Shown here piece by piece: positions 25,711-36,652 of a stretch of 64,000 nucleotides of DNA. Within the stretch, counting starts at the first letter, position 1; each line of letters opens with the position of its first letter. The notes beneath the pieces were generated by a model. It was given only the letters and a program-made list of their open reading frames with translations, made no database searches and had not been told where the DNA came from. The position numbers and the translations under genes were made by a program. Location of the stretch: assembly GCA_019745565.1 (NCBI GenBank), contig JAIESW010000067.1, forward strand, positions 62,001-126,000, given 5' to 3'. This DNA is from Burkholderiales bacterium (GTDB taxonomy: Bacteria > Pseudomonadota > Gammaproteobacteria > Burkholderiales > Ga0077523).

Positions 25711-26490
25711 ATGCTTGAGAGCATTGCCCGTATTTGGCGCGTCCGGAAGCGGTTCGCAGGCTTGGCGCTGCTCGCGCTGGGGATGCTCGGGCCCGGTTCT
25801 GCCGTTGCGCAGGGGCAGGACGCGGCGAAGCAGGTGTTGCTCGAGTCCGACCGGGTGCGTTTCCCGCAGGAGTCCTTCGAGATGGATGCGAGCATCGACA
25901 GCTTCAGCGATGGCCAGCCCACCGAGAGCCGCAAGTACCGCATCCTGTCCAAGGGCAACGAGAACACGGTCGTGATGGTCACGGAGCCGGCCTCGGAGCG
26001 CGGCCAGATCATGCTGATGAAGGGGCGTGACCTCTGGATCTTCCTGCCCGACGTGTCGCAGCCGGTACGCTTGTCGCTCGCCCAGCGGCTCACCGGTCAG
26101 GTGGCCAACGGCGATCTGGCACGGGCCAACTTCTCCGGCGACTATGACGCCAAGCTGTTGCGGACCGAGCAGATCGAGGGCGAGAGCTATAGCGTGCTCG
26201 AACTGACCGCGGTAGACCGCGGCGTGACCTACCAGAAGGTCCTCTACTGGGTGAAGCAGAGCAACGCGTATCCGTTCAAGGCCGAGTTCTATTCCGCCTC
26301 GAACCGACTGCTCAAGACCTGCCGCTACGAGAACTTCCAGACCATCGCGGGGCGCGTGCGCCCGACCCGCATCGTCATGACAGACGGCCTGCGCAAGGGC
26401 GACGAGTCGATCCTCGCCTACAACGCCATGCGTCTGCGCGACCTGCCGGACAAGGTGTTCAACAAGGACTACCTGAAGCGTCTGCAGTAG
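25711..26490 (+). CDS. LolA-like outer membrane lipoprotein-sorting protein
   Basis: A 259-residue protein with an N-terminal signal (FAGLALLALGMLGPGSAVAQ, cleavage near AVA-QGQ). The mature part contains RILSKGNENTVVMVTEPASE, RGQIMLMKGRDLWIFLPDVS, ANGDLARANFSGDYDAKLL and YPFKAEFYSASNRLLKTCRY, the pattern of the LolA-like outer membrane lipoprotein-sorting family (COG2834). Such proteins carry lipid or lipidated cargo across the periplasm in an unclosed beta-barrel. GGAG sits 10 bp before the ATG. It lies head-to-head with the ABC ATPase, and together with it and the DUF1302-like protein it suggests a trans-envelope lipid export route. Confidence 0.87.
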   Translation: MLESIARIWRVRKRFAGLALLALGMLGPGSAVAQGQDAAKQVLLESDRVRFPQESFEMDASIDSFSDGQPTESRKYRILSKGNENTVVMVTEPASERGQIMLMKGRDLWIFLPDVSQPVRLSLAQRLTGQVANGDLARANFSGDYDAKLLRTEQIEGESYSVLELTAVDRGVTYQKVLYWVKQSNAYPFKAEFYSASNRLLKTCRYENFQTIAGRVRPTRIVMTDGLRKGDESILAYNAMRLRDLPDKVFNKDYLKRLQ

Positions 26491-26508
26491 GTTGCTGGCG
26501 GCCCGTCG

Positions 26509-27609
26509 TCACGCGAGGACCTGCTCAAGGATCTGCACGATCCGCTCGGCCGCCCGGCCGTCCCACAGTTCCGGAATCCGGCCGACCTTCGCGCGGCCGT
26601 CGAGGATCGACGCGGCAGCGGCCACGATGGCCTGGGGATCGACGCCGACGACGCGATTGGTGCCGACATCGACGGTGATAGGACGCTCGGTGTTGGTCCG
26701 CAGCGTGAGGCAGGGGACACCCAACGCGGTGGTTTCCTCCTGCAGGCCGCCGCTGTCCGTCATCACCAGCGCCGCGTCCTTCCAGAGGTTGAGGAAGTCC
26801 ATGTAGGCGAGCGGCGGTAGCAGGACCACGCCGGGGTCGAGCGCGATCCCGAAGCGCTCCATCGCGGCACGGGTGCGTGGGTGCACCGCGAAGAGGAGCG
26901 GCAACCGGGCCGCCACCTGATTGAGTGCTTCCACGATCCCGCGCAACGTCGGTCCGGAATCGACGTTCGACGGCCGGTGCAACGTGACCACGCCATAGCG
27001 TTCATGGGTGCTCTTGAGCCGGGCCGAAGGCAATTGGGATGGATCCCAGTGCCGGAGGCGTTCGCGCTGGTAGAGCAGGTTGTCGACCATGACGTGCCCG
27101 ACGAAATGGATGCTGTCGGGAGCGTGGCCCTCGCGCAGCAGGTTGTCGCGTGCGGCTGCTTCCGTCACGAACAGGTGGTCGCTGATCGCATCGGTGACGA
27201 GCCGGTTGATCTCCTCGGGCATCGCGCGGTCGCCGCTGCGCAGGCCTGCCTCGACATGAGCGACGGGGATCTGCAGCTTCTTCGCGGTGATGGAGCAGGC
27301 AAGCGTGGAGTTGACGTCGCCCACCACGATCACCGCGTCGGGGCGTCGTTCCAGGCAGGCCTGTTCGTAGCCGACCAGGATCTTGGCGGTCTGTTCGGCG
27401 TGGCTGCCCCCGCCCGCGCCGAGATGATCGTGCGGCGCAGGGATGCCCAGCTCCTCGAAGAAGACGTCGCTCATCTCGCGGTCGTAGTGCTGGCCGGTAT
27501 GCACCAGGCGGTACTCGAAGCGGTCGTCCCGCGCCCGGATCGCTCGGATGAGCGGCGCTACCTTCATGAAGTTCGGTCGCGCTCCGGCGACCAGGGAAAG
27601 CTTGATCAC
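26509..27609 (-). CDS. wecB: UDP-N-acetylglucosamine 2-epimerase (non-hydrolysing)
   Basis: A 366-residue enzyme converting UDP-GlcNAc to UDP-ManNAc. Diagnostic segments are LVAGARPNFMKVAPLIRAI at the N-terminus, VVGDVNSTLACSITAKKL, IPVAHVEAGLRSGDRAMPEE, and MTDSGGLQEETTALGVPCLT with LRTNTERPITVDVGTN. These cover the catalytic and UDP-binding residues of the WecB family. The start is GTG 27609. It follows the PLP decarboxylase by 27 bp, at the end of a three-gene run (ligase, decarboxylase, epimerase). UDP-ManNAc probably feeds the exopolysaccharide made by the 1-14649 operon. Confidence 0.93.
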   Translation of the reverse strand: MIKLSLVAGARPNFMKVAPLIRAIRARDDRFEYRLVHTGQHYDREMSDVFFEELGIPAPHDHLGAGGGSHAEQTAKILVGYEQACLERRPDAVIVVGDVNSTLACSITAKKLQIPVAHVEAGLRSGDRAMPEEINRLVTDAISDHLFVTEAAARDNLLREGHAPDSIHFVGHVMVDNLLYQRERLRHWDPSQLPSARLKSTHERYGVVTLHRPSNVDSGPTLRGIVEALNQVAARLPLLFAVHPRTRAAMERFGIALDPGVVLLPPLAYMDFLNLWKDAALVMTDSGGLQEETTALGVPCLTLRTNTERPITVDVGTNRVVGVDPQAIVAAAASILDGRAKVGRIPELWDGRAAERIVQILEQVLA

Positions 27610-27636
27610 GTCGAATATCCTGCGGGAGTTCCCGGG

Positions 27637-28865
27637 TCAGACCAGCACTTCGACCGGGGCGGGATGGCTGAGAAACAGAAGAGGGCTCGCGGTGTAGCCG
27701 TAAGCGCCGGATTGGAAGACGACCACCAGGTCGCCCGGATGCGCCTCGGCGAGTTCCATGTGGTCGGCCAGCAAGTCGAGCGGCGTGCACAAGGGGCCGA
27801 CGACCGAAGCATTCTCGCGCGCAGTCGCGCTCATGCGGTTGCCGATCACGACCGGGTAGTTCTTGCGGATCACCTGGCCGAAGTTGCCTGAAGCGGCGAG
27901 ATGCTGGTGCATGCCCCCGTCGGTCACCAGGAAGACGTGTCCGCGCGAGATCTTGCGGTCCACCACGCGGCAGACGTACACGCCGGCTTCGCCCACCAGG
28001 TAGCGACCCAGTTCCACCACGAGTTCCGCACCCGGCAGGGACGTCGCCGCCGCAGCGCCTAGTTCCGCCAGATTGTGCCCGATCGGTGCGAGATCCAGGC
28101 GCTGTTCGCCCGGGAAGTAGGGGATGCCGAAACCGCCCCCGAGATTGAGCACCTTCACGGGCGAGGGCGCTGCTGCGGCAAGCCGCATCGCGAGTTCGAA
28201 GGTCTTGCGCTGCGCTTCGCAGATGGATTCGGCCTTGAGGTTCTGCGAGCCGGAGTAGATGTGGAAGCCTTCGAAGGCGAGTCCCTGGTGGCCGATCTCG
28301 CTGAGCAGAGCCGGCACCTGCTCGGCATCGACCCCGAACTGCTTCGGGCCACCGCCCATCTTCATGCCCGAAGACTTCAGCTCGAAATCCGGGTTCACCC
28401 GTACCGCGACCCGTGCTGGGCGTCCTTGCGCGGCGGAGATGGCCGCGAGGGCGGCCACTTCGCGCGGCGACTCGACGTTCAGAAGAATGCCGGCTGCGAC
28501 GGCCTGCGCGAGTTCGGCCTCGGACTTGCCAGGGCCGGCGAAGCTGATTTCCCGTGGGTCCATGCCGGTGTCGAGCGCCACCCGCAGTTCGCGGCCGGAA
28601 GCCACGTCGAGTCCGTCGACCAGGCGTGCCATGTACGCCACCAGCGCCGGCATCGGGTTCGCCTTCATCGCGTAGTGAAGCTTGATGGCCGGTGGCAGGT
28701 GCCGGCGCAGCTCGGCCACGCGCACGTCCAGCAGGCGGCGGTCGTATGCATAGAACGGCGTGGAGCCGACGCGCTCGGCGAGGCGATCGAGCGGCAGGCC
28801 GCCGACGATCAGCTGATCGCGGTCGACGTCGAACTGGTCCATCGCCGCGTGGCGCGGAGGTTCGC

Positions 28866-28869
<4 letters not shown>
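27637..28869 (-). CDS. Exosortase A-associated PLP-dependent decarboxylase (fold type III)
   Basis: A 410-residue protein related to diaminopimelate and ornithine decarboxylases. The PLP lysine is in KLHYAMKANPMPALV. Other family motifs are GFHIYSGSQNL, LNLGGGFGIPYFPGEQ (phosphate-binding glycine loop) and VVELGRYLVGEAGVYV. The exosortase-associated subfamily is TIGR03099. ATG 28869 overlaps the ligase stop by 4 bp (ATGA). It presumably decarboxylates an amino acid to give an amine used in polymer or lipid modification; the substrate is unknown. The frame remains open far upstream, but that stretch is the ligase gene read in another frame. Confidence 0.9.
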
Positions 28870-30479
<1,610 letters not shown>

Positions 30480-30554
30480 GGGTGCAGGAATGATCAATGC
30501 GCGGCGCGCGGGATGCGGGAAACGAGCGCAAACGCTATGCCCGCGCGGCAGGCT

Positions 30555-32528
30555 TCAGGTTTCGGTGAAGACCGGCCGGCTCCAGATATCCTTGAGGGCA
30601 AGCACTTCCACCAAGACCTCTTCGGCGCGTTCGAAGGGCTTGCGGCCTTCGACACCGAGAAGGCCGTCGAGGCAGGGCTGAATCTGCGAGAGCTGGACCG
30701 GCAGGTGCAATGCTTCCGCCCGCTCGGGCATCCGGCCGGCCAGGGCCGACTCCACCGTGGCCGAGTCGGTGCTGAGCAAGGCCAGGAGGATCAGCCCCAA
30801 GGCCCGGAAATCGGCGCGCGCGCCACGGGCAAAGTCGAGGCCGGCGGCTTGGTCATCCCCGTCGCGCGCGAGCAGGGCCAGGACCCGCGACGTCACGTTG
30901 AAATCGGTGAGCACCAGGACGCGTTCGTCCCGGAAGCGGTAGTGCTCGGCACGCAGGCCTCCGTGAAACAATCCCAGATCGTGCAGCGCGTCCAGCGCCA
31001 GCGCCATCTGGGCGAGCAGCGTGAGAGCGGTGCCGATGGAGACCCGCTTGCGGATCGTGTCGCTGAGAGGTTCGCCCTTGAGCCCCTCCACAGCGACGAA
31101 GGCGTGGGCCCCCGTGGATCCCACCTCGTGGATGTTGACGACATTGCGCTGCTCCACTGTGGACAGGATGCGGTACTCGTCCAGATAGCGCTCGACGAAG
31201 TCGACCGGAGTTTCGGCAAGAGCCAGTGTCTTCGCGAGCTCGTCGAGCCCGGTCGCGGTGTTCCGAGTGGCGTAGGTGGTCACAAACTTCCCTTGTCCGA
31301 TACGCCGCTCGACGCGCCGGTCGGGCAGCTCGGGCAATCCGTCGCGGCCGATCGCCCGCCCGCCGGTGAACACGATGGTCCGGTCGGCTGTTTCCGGATC
31401 GACGTCGCCCGCGAGGCGGGCGAGCATCGCATTGGCGAGGACGGCTTCCCGCACCTCGGCCATCATCACTAGTTCGTCCGGCGTCGCGACGCCGGGGTTG
31501 TAGCCCAGGGCTTCGAGGATCGGGACCGTGACACCGTGGTCGGTGTCGGTAAGGGTCGCACGGCGGCCGAACTGGAAGCGTGACTCGGTTCTGAGGGCTG
31601 CCGTTTCGGTGACCGCGATACCCCACGCGAGCCCCTTCGCTCGCCCGTTCAGTCGGTTGGCAACGTCCGCCGTCTGGCCTGCTATGCAGGAGGACATGGG
31701 GCCTCCGAGCGCCAGGCGTGCCACGATGACGTCCCCGGTGTGGACGCCGCAGCCGATCGAGAGCGTTGGTGCCGGTGCGTCCGGCAGTTCCGTTTCGGCC
31801 CAACGCTTGATCCTGCGGGCGGCCAACAAGGCTGCGAGCGCGGAATCGAGTGCGCGAGTCGCATGGGAGCGCCGGGAGTTCGGGCCGGCTTCGAACAACG
31901 CCAGCAACCCGGTGGCATCGACGCGTACGACCCAGCCCCCATGTCCGAGGACGATCTCCCTGGCCTCCGCGACGAACCGCTGAAGCAATGCGTCGAGGCT
32001 CGTGCTGCGAAGCGAACGGGCCAGCGACACCAGATTGCGCAGAACGATGGTGAGGACCGTCGCCTCCTTGGTTTCCATAGCAAGGGAGGATGGTCCAGGC
32101 GCAAAAGGCCGACGCGTCGCGCCGGGCAAGCTCTCTTCCGGCGACCCGCCGTTATCCGCCTCAGCCAGCGCCAGACTGCGGTCGACCGCGTCGATGAACA
32201 CGGCACGTACCGGGGGTTTGCTCACGACGGCGGCGGATTCGATCTCGGAGGCCTGGGTCATCGCGACCGCATCCTGCGTCGGTACCAGGAACAGGATCGG
32301 CGTGCGCGCCGTGCGCGAATGCGAGCGGACCGAGGCCGCCAGCGCGAACGCGCCGGTACTGCGGGAGTCCGCCGCGATCACGATGAGATCAGGGAGCCGG
32401 CTGCGTGTGAATTCAAGGGCTTGCCTGGGATCGCTGAGGGCGGCCACGTCGTGGCCCTGGGTCGTCAGGTGCAGGGTGCACCACTCGCGTATCGGCCGAT
32501 CGCCTTCGACGAGGAGGATCTTCTTCAT
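30555..32528 (-). CDS. Fused receiver, class III cyclase-like and Ser/Thr kinase-like protein, all degenerate
   Basis: A 657-residue cytoplasmic protein with three recognisable modules. Residues 1-120 are receiver-like (MKKILLVEGD; VVSKPP), but the phospho-acceptor position in PDLIVIAAD (about 51) reads Ala, with an Asp two residues later. Residues 150-340 resemble a class III cyclase (IGCGVHTGDVIVARLALGG, then TADVANRLNGRAKG), but the metal-binding Asp of the first motif is missing (VDATGLLALFEAG). Residues 405-640 resemble a Ser/Thr kinase with P-loop RRIGQGKFV, but the catalytic loop reads HGGLRAEHY (about 522) instead of HRDLKPxN, and DFG reads DFN. It is probably a non-catalytic scaffold or sensor. 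It is divergent from prsT, which suggests a link to PEP-CTERM regulation. Confidence 0.8.
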   Translation of the reverse strand: MKKILLVEGDRPIREWCTLHLTTQGHDVAALSDPRQALEFTRSRLPDLIVIAADSRSTGAFALAASVRSHSRTARTPILFLVPTQDAVAMTQASEIESAAVVSKPPVRAVFIDAVDRSLALAEADNGGSPEESLPGATRRPFAPGPSSLAMETKEATVLTIVLRNLVSLARSLRSTSLDALLQRFVAEAREIVLGHGGWVVRVDATGLLALFEAGPNSRRSHATRALDSALAALLAARRIKRWAETELPDAPAPTLSIGCGVHTGDVIVARLALGGPMSSCIAGQTADVANRLNGRAKGLAWGIAVTETAALRTESRFQFGRRATLTDTDHGVTVPILEALGYNPGVATPDELVMMAEVREAVLANAMLARLAGDVDPETADRTIVFTGGRAIGRDGLPELPDRRVERRIGQGKFVTTYATRNTATGLDELAKTLALAETPVDFVERYLDEYRILSTVEQRNVVNIHEVGSTGAHAFVAVEGLKGEPLSDTIRKRVSIGTALTLLAQMALALDALHDLGLFHGGLRAEHYRFRDERVLVLTDFNVTSRVLALLARDGDDQAAGLDFARGARADFRALGLILLALLSTDSATVESALAGRMPERAEALHLPVQLSQIQPCLDGLLGVEGRKPFERAEEVLVEVLALKDIWSRPVFTET

Positions 32529-32748
32529 GTCGTGTGTGTCTCTGCCAAGGCCTGTGCGGGCGATTCGGGAACCAGGCCGCTCGGTCCGCGACGGTGCATC
32601 GCTTGGGCCCCGAACATGCTTACGGGAGGGGGGCGACACCGCCCCTTGCATGCCGGCTTCGCTCGCGAACAGGCGGTTGGCCCAACAACACGAACCCCGA
32701 GACTATGCTTTGCGACTCCATGTCCAGATCTGAAATGGTACCCCAAGC

Positions 32749-35559
32749 ATGAAGCGAGGCCCCCTGCCATCGTTCGCAAGGATCGTAGCGATCCTTTGCC
32801 TGAGCATCCATGCCGGCATCGCGTACGCCGCGGATTCCGCTCGCTACTATGAGGACGCCCTGGCGCGCTACGAGCGCAAGGACATCCCCGGTGCGATCAT
32901 CCAATTGAAGAACGCGCTGCAGGAGGACCCGCGGAATCTTTCCGCCAACATCCTGCTCGGCAAGGCCTACCTGCATTCGCTGCGGCCGGATGCGGCGATG
33001 GAGTCCTTCAACAAGGCGCTTTCCTATGGCGCCGATAAATCGGAAGTGACCGTCCCCATGGCGCAGGCGCTGCTCGATCAGGGCAAGGCCAACGAAGTGG
33101 TGAGCCGATTCCCGCCGGAGTCGGTGACCGGTGCCAGAGTGCCCGAGCTGCTGCTCGTCCGCGGGCTTGCTCAACGGCGCATCGGCGATACCACTGGGGC
33201 CGTCGCATCCCTGGAACGTGCCATCGCCTTGAGCCCTCGTTCGTCTGCGCCGCAGTTAGCTCTGGCGGAGCTCCGCATGCAGCAAGGTCGTCGCCAGGAC
33301 GCGGTGAAGCTGATCGACGGCGTGATCGCGGCGAATGCGGCGGACGCCCGCGCGTGGCTGATGCGAGGCACGATCCTCAGCTCCGTGGGCGACGTCAACG
33401 GCGCTCTCGCTGCCTACGAGAAGTCGCTTGCAGCCGATCCGACCTTTGCTGACGCACGGGTCGCGCATGCGACCCTGCTGCTCAACATGGATCGCGTCGA
33501 CGCTGCGGAAGTCGATATCGAGTACTTCCGACGCAACAACCCGACGGAGATCCGCGCCAAGTATCTGCGGGCGGTCGTTGCCGGCAAGAAGAAGGACGGC
33601 GAAGCGGCACGGCTCGCCCTGACGGAAGTGTCCCAGGCCATCGACCCGTTGCCGGTGGACGCGCTCAAGTCGCGCGCCCCGGATCTGCTGCTGCTGGGTG
33701 CGCTCGCCTATCACGGGCTGGGCAGCATGGAGAAGGCGCGCGTCTATCTCGAGCATTTCGTCGCGGTGCAGCCCAACCATCTCGGTGCCCGGCGTCTGCT
33801 CGGTTCCATCCTGGTCACCCAGCGCGATTTCGTGGGCGCGACCAAGATGCTGGAGCCCGTACTGCAAGCCCTGCCCAACGATGCGCAGACGCTCGCCATG
33901 CTGGCCAACGCCTACATGGCCCGCGGGCGCGCTGAGATTGCGGGCCAGTATCTGCAAAAAGCACTGGCCGCCGGCGCGTCGGCGCCGCAGGTTCATGCAA
34001 CACTCGGGTTCAGCCTGCTCCAGCAGGGCCAGCAGGAGTTGGGACTCCAGCACCTGCAGACCGCTTTCGCCAAGGATCCGATGGGCAGCGGGACGGGGTT
34101 GCCACTCGCGGTCGCCTACATGCGCCAGGGCCAACCGAAGCACGCGGTGGAGGTGGCGCAGGCCATGCTGAAGGCCGCGCCGGGCGATCCGATCGTGTTG
34201 AACCTGATGGGCGTGGCGAAGATGGCGGCTGGCGACAACGCCGGCGCCAAGACCGCCTTCCAGGAAGCGATACGCGGGGCGAGCGCGTTCTCAGCCCCGC
34301 AGCTGAATCTCGCCAAGCTCGAAGCCAACGACGGCAACGTGAAGGCCGCGCGGGAGCGCCTGCAGGCCATGCTCAAGGCCAATCCGCGCGATACCCAGGC
34401 AACCGTGGAACTAGCCAATCTCGAAGAGCGCGATGGCCGCCCGGCCGAGGCGATCCGCCTCCTCGAGCGGGCGCGCTCGGTGGACGGCCGCAACGTGCCG
34501 GTGGCGATGCTGCTGGCGGAGATCTACATGCGCGGCAATGAGGCCTCCAACGCCCTGCAGGTGGCGCGGTCCGTCGAAGCCTATGCGTCCAGCAACCTGG
34601 AGCTCCAGCAAGTGATCACCCGCGCGATGATCGCGACCAACGACGTTGCCGGTGCCCGGGCGAACCTGCAACGCATGGCACGCATCGCATCGACCGATCC
34701 GGGTGCGCTGCTGCGTGTGGCACAGCTGCAGCTGCAGGCCGACGACGCGGTGGCGGCCTCCGACACGGTTGCGAAGGCGCTGGGGCTCGCGCCGAATCTG
34801 CTTGCGGCGCGTGCTTTGCAGGTGGAGGTGGATCTGAGACGGGGCCAGTACGATCTGGCTGCCGGGCGTGCCGCCGCGCTGACGCGGTTGCAGCCGGACG
34901 AGGCCATCGGGTATCGACTGGCCGGCGACGTCGCACTGGCGCGGGGCAAGTATGCCGACGCCGTGGTCGCCTACCGCGCAGCACTGGCAAAGCAATCGAC
35001 GGTCGATCATGCCATTCGCGTTTTCAGGGCACTGGCGGCATCCGGGAATCCCGGCACCGCCACGGCTTTCCTGGAAGGTTGGGCCAAAGACAAACCGGCT
35101 GATCCCGCGGTTCGCCGTGCACTGGCAGAGGGTGCGCTGCGCGCGGGGAATCTGCCGGTCGCCCGGCAGCGCTACGAGCAGATCCTCAAGGATGGCGGGG
35201 AGGACGGGAATGTCCTCAACAACCTTGCCAATGTCTTGGCGCGCCAGAACGATCCCGGGGCCCTGGAGGTCGCGCGGCGGGCCTACAAGGTGATGCCGGA
35301 GGATGCCGGGGTGCTCGACACGCTGGGGTGGCTCCTGGTCCAGGGCGGATCCCTGGACGCCGGTCTCAAGCACCTGCGCGAGGCCAGAGTGCGCGCTCCG
35401 GGGAACCCTGAGATTCGGTACCATCTTGCTGCAGTTCTCGCGCAGACCGGGCGCAAGGCCGAGGCGCGCGAGGAACTGGATGCAGTCCTTGCGGAGCACC
35501 CGGTGTTCGAAGAATCGGAGTCCGCGAGGCGGCTGCTGCGGTCATTGTCTGAAAGTTGA
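32749..35559 (+). CDS. prsT: PEP-CTERM system TPR-repeat protein PrsT
   Basis: A 936-residue exported protein made almost wholly of tetratricopeptide repeats. Examples are YEDALARYERKDIPGAIIQL near the N-terminus and the closing segment MPEDAGVLDTLGWLLVQGGS. The length and repeat layout match the PEP-CTERM TPR lipoprotein family (TIGR02917). Unlike the family description, I see no lipobox. The signal RIVAILCLSIHAGIAYA ends in an Ala-x-Ala site before ADSARYY, so this copy looks soluble and periplasmic. PrsT is often encoded with the PrsK/PrsR two-component system, which is not in this window. The divergent neighbour is the degenerate signalling fusion. Confidence 0.9.
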   Translation: MKRGPLPSFARIVAILCLSIHAGIAYAADSARYYEDALARYERKDIPGAIIQLKNALQEDPRNLSANILLGKAYLHSLRPDAAMESFNKALSYGADKSEVTVPMAQALLDQGKANEVVSRFPPESVTGARVPELLLVRGLAQRRIGDTTGAVASLERAIALSPRSSAPQLALAELRMQQGRRQDAVKLIDGVIAANAADARAWLMRGTILSSVGDVNGALAAYEKSLAADPTFADARVAHATLLLNMDRVDAAEVDIEYFRRNNPTEIRAKYLRAVVAGKKKDGEAARLALTEVSQAIDPLPVDALKSRAPDLLLLGALAYHGLGSMEKARVYLEHFVAVQPNHLGARRLLGSILVTQRDFVGATKMLEPVLQALPNDAQTLAMLANAYMARGRAEIAGQYLQKALAAGASAPQVHATLGFSLLQQGQQELGLQHLQTAFAKDPMGSGTGLPLAVAYMRQGQPKHAVEVAQAMLKAAPGDPIVLNLMGVAKMAAGDNAGAKTAFQEAIRGASAFSAPQLNLAKLEANDGNVKAARERLQAMLKANPRDTQATVELANLEERDGRPAEAIRLLERARSVDGRNVPVAMLLAEIYMRGNEASNALQVARSVEAYASSNLELQQVITRAMIATNDVAGARANLQRMARIASTDPGALLRVAQLQLQADDAVAASDTVAKALGLAPNLLAARALQVEVDLRRGQYDLAAGRAAALTRLQPDEAIGYRLAGDVALARGKYADAVVAYRAALAKQSTVDHAIRVFRALAASGNPGTATAFLEGWAKDKPADPAVRRALAEGALRAGNLPVARQRYEQILKDGGEDGNVLNNLANVLARQNDPGALEVARRAYKVMPEDAGVLDTLGWLLVQGGSLDAGLKHLREARVRAPGNPEIRYHLAAVLAQTGRKAEAREELDAVLAEHPVFEESESARRLLRSLSES

Positions 35560-35606
35560 TGTCGGGTTTGTTTACAAGGGCGACGCCGATGCGAGAGGTT
35601 CTTCGA

Positions 35607-35622
35607 AAAACTCACGAGTTTT
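35607..35622. repeat. Seven-bp inverted repeat between prsT and PEP-CTERM gene 2
   Basis: AAAACTC (35607-35613) and GAGTTTT (35616-35622) are exact reverse complements around an AC spacer. The site lies 48 bp after the prsT stop and 16 bp before the sigma-54-like element. It could be a short terminator for prsT or an activator-binding palindrome; the sequence does not decide between them. Confidence 0.4.
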
Positions 35623-35638
35623 CAGATTTCTGGCTCGC

Positions 35639-35654
35639 TGGTTCACGGATTGCT
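35639..35654 (+). promoter_or_regulatory. Sigma-54-like -24/-12 promoter of PEP-CTERM gene 2
   Basis: TGGTTCACGGATTGCT matches 9 of 12 defined positions of TGGCACG-N4-TTGCW and has a perfect -12 half (TTGCT). Transcription would begin near 35666, giving a leader of about 37 nt before the ATG at 35703. This is nearly the same geometry as the element at PEP-CTERM gene 1. Confidence 0.5.
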
Positions 35655-35702
35655 TTGAACTGGAACGCGTAATAGCGCCCGAGAAAAACCTAGAGACCAA
35701 AC

Positions 35703-36623
35703 ATGAACTTGAAGCGAATCTTCCTGGCGAGTTTCGGTGCGGTTGCTGCCGTTGCGGCAGTCCCTGCGGGCGCTGCATTGAACTGGAATTTTGCCAACGG
35801 TACAGGCAATTGCACGGCCAGCACGAACGCCGGATGCTGGGGCAACACGATTACGCGGACTTCGACCGGAGGTTCGACCAACTTCAGCGCGACGGCGGAA
35901 GCGTACTCGAGCACCGGTACCGGTGGTGTTATCCAGGATGCCTATCTGGCGTCCTGGAGCGGCGGCCTCGGGGTCGCGAACCGCAATACCAACAGCGTCG
36001 ATCCCAATGAGGGTACGCCGCGCGCGACTACCGCTCCCGAACACTCCATCGATAGCCAGGGCACCAATGCCGTCACGACGACGAACGGTACGGGCGCCGT
36101 GTACGACAGTGTGTTGTTCGCGTTCGCAAATGCGGTGACTCTGACTCAGGTGACTCTGGGCTGGGCAGCATACGACAGCGACATCTCCGTGCTGGCGTGG
36201 GTCGGCCCGGGGTCGCCGCCGACTGGGACCAATGCGCTCGATCTCGGTTCGAAGACGTATGCGAGCTTGGTTTCGAGCGGCTGGGCGTTGGTGGGGAACT
36301 ACATGGATGTCGCTGGCACACCTGCCCAGAGCGCAGGCGGCAGCAGCGGGACTTACACCACGCTGATCAACGGGGCTGCGAACGCCGACAATACCACCGG
36401 GTCTGCCGTCTACTCGTCACAGTATTGGCTGGTAGGAGCCTACAACCCGGTGTTCGACGGATCGTCTTGGACGGCCGGCAACGACTTCGTCAAGCTCAGT
36501 TCAGTGGCCGGTGTGAAGACCCCCGACCGGAAGGTGCCGGAGCCGGCATCGGCGGCGTTGGTCGCCTTGTCGGTGTGTGGAGTGCTTGCGATGCGCGGAC
36601 GTCGTCGTCAGATGGCGCGGTGA
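35703..36623 (+). CDS. PEP-CTERM domain protein 2
   Basis: A 306-residue secreted protein. The signal peptide is IFLASFGAVAAVAAVPAGAA, followed by a mature part rich in Thr, Ser, Asn, Gly and Ala. The sorting tail is VPEPASAALVALSVCGVLAM followed by GRRRQMAR, with the PEP motif, hydrophobic stretch and basic end. The sequence contains XDP-like XRTF repeats nowhere, and no enzyme motif is visible. Two Cys occur early (GNCTASTNAGCW), possibly a disulfide. It is predicted to be exported and then cleaved by exosortase A. It has its own promoter and terminator and lies just after prsT. Confidence 0.9.
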   Translation: MNLKRIFLASFGAVAAVAAVPAGAALNWNFANGTGNCTASTNAGCWGNTITRTSTGGSTNFSATAEAYSSTGTGGVIQDAYLASWSGGLGVANRNTNSVDPNEGTPRATTAPEHSIDSQGTNAVTTTNGTGAVYDSVLFAFANAVTLTQVTLGWAAYDSDISVLAWVGPGSPPTGTNALDLGSKTYASLVSSGWALVGNYMDVAGTPAQSAGGSSGTYTTLINGAANADNTTGSAVYSSQYWLVGAYNPVFDGSSWTAGNDFVKLSSVAGVKTPDRKVPEPASAALVALSVCGVLAMRGRRRQMAR

Positions 36624-36652
36624 TAACACCGACGGACGGGTAAGGGTTGTGG

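Noticed and set aside
32606..32621. Sigma-54-like element GGGCCCCGAACATGCT upstream of prsT
   Set aside because: Only 8 of 12 consensus positions match, including a non-T first base, and it lies about 128 bp before the ATG. It is too weak to list beside the three better sites.
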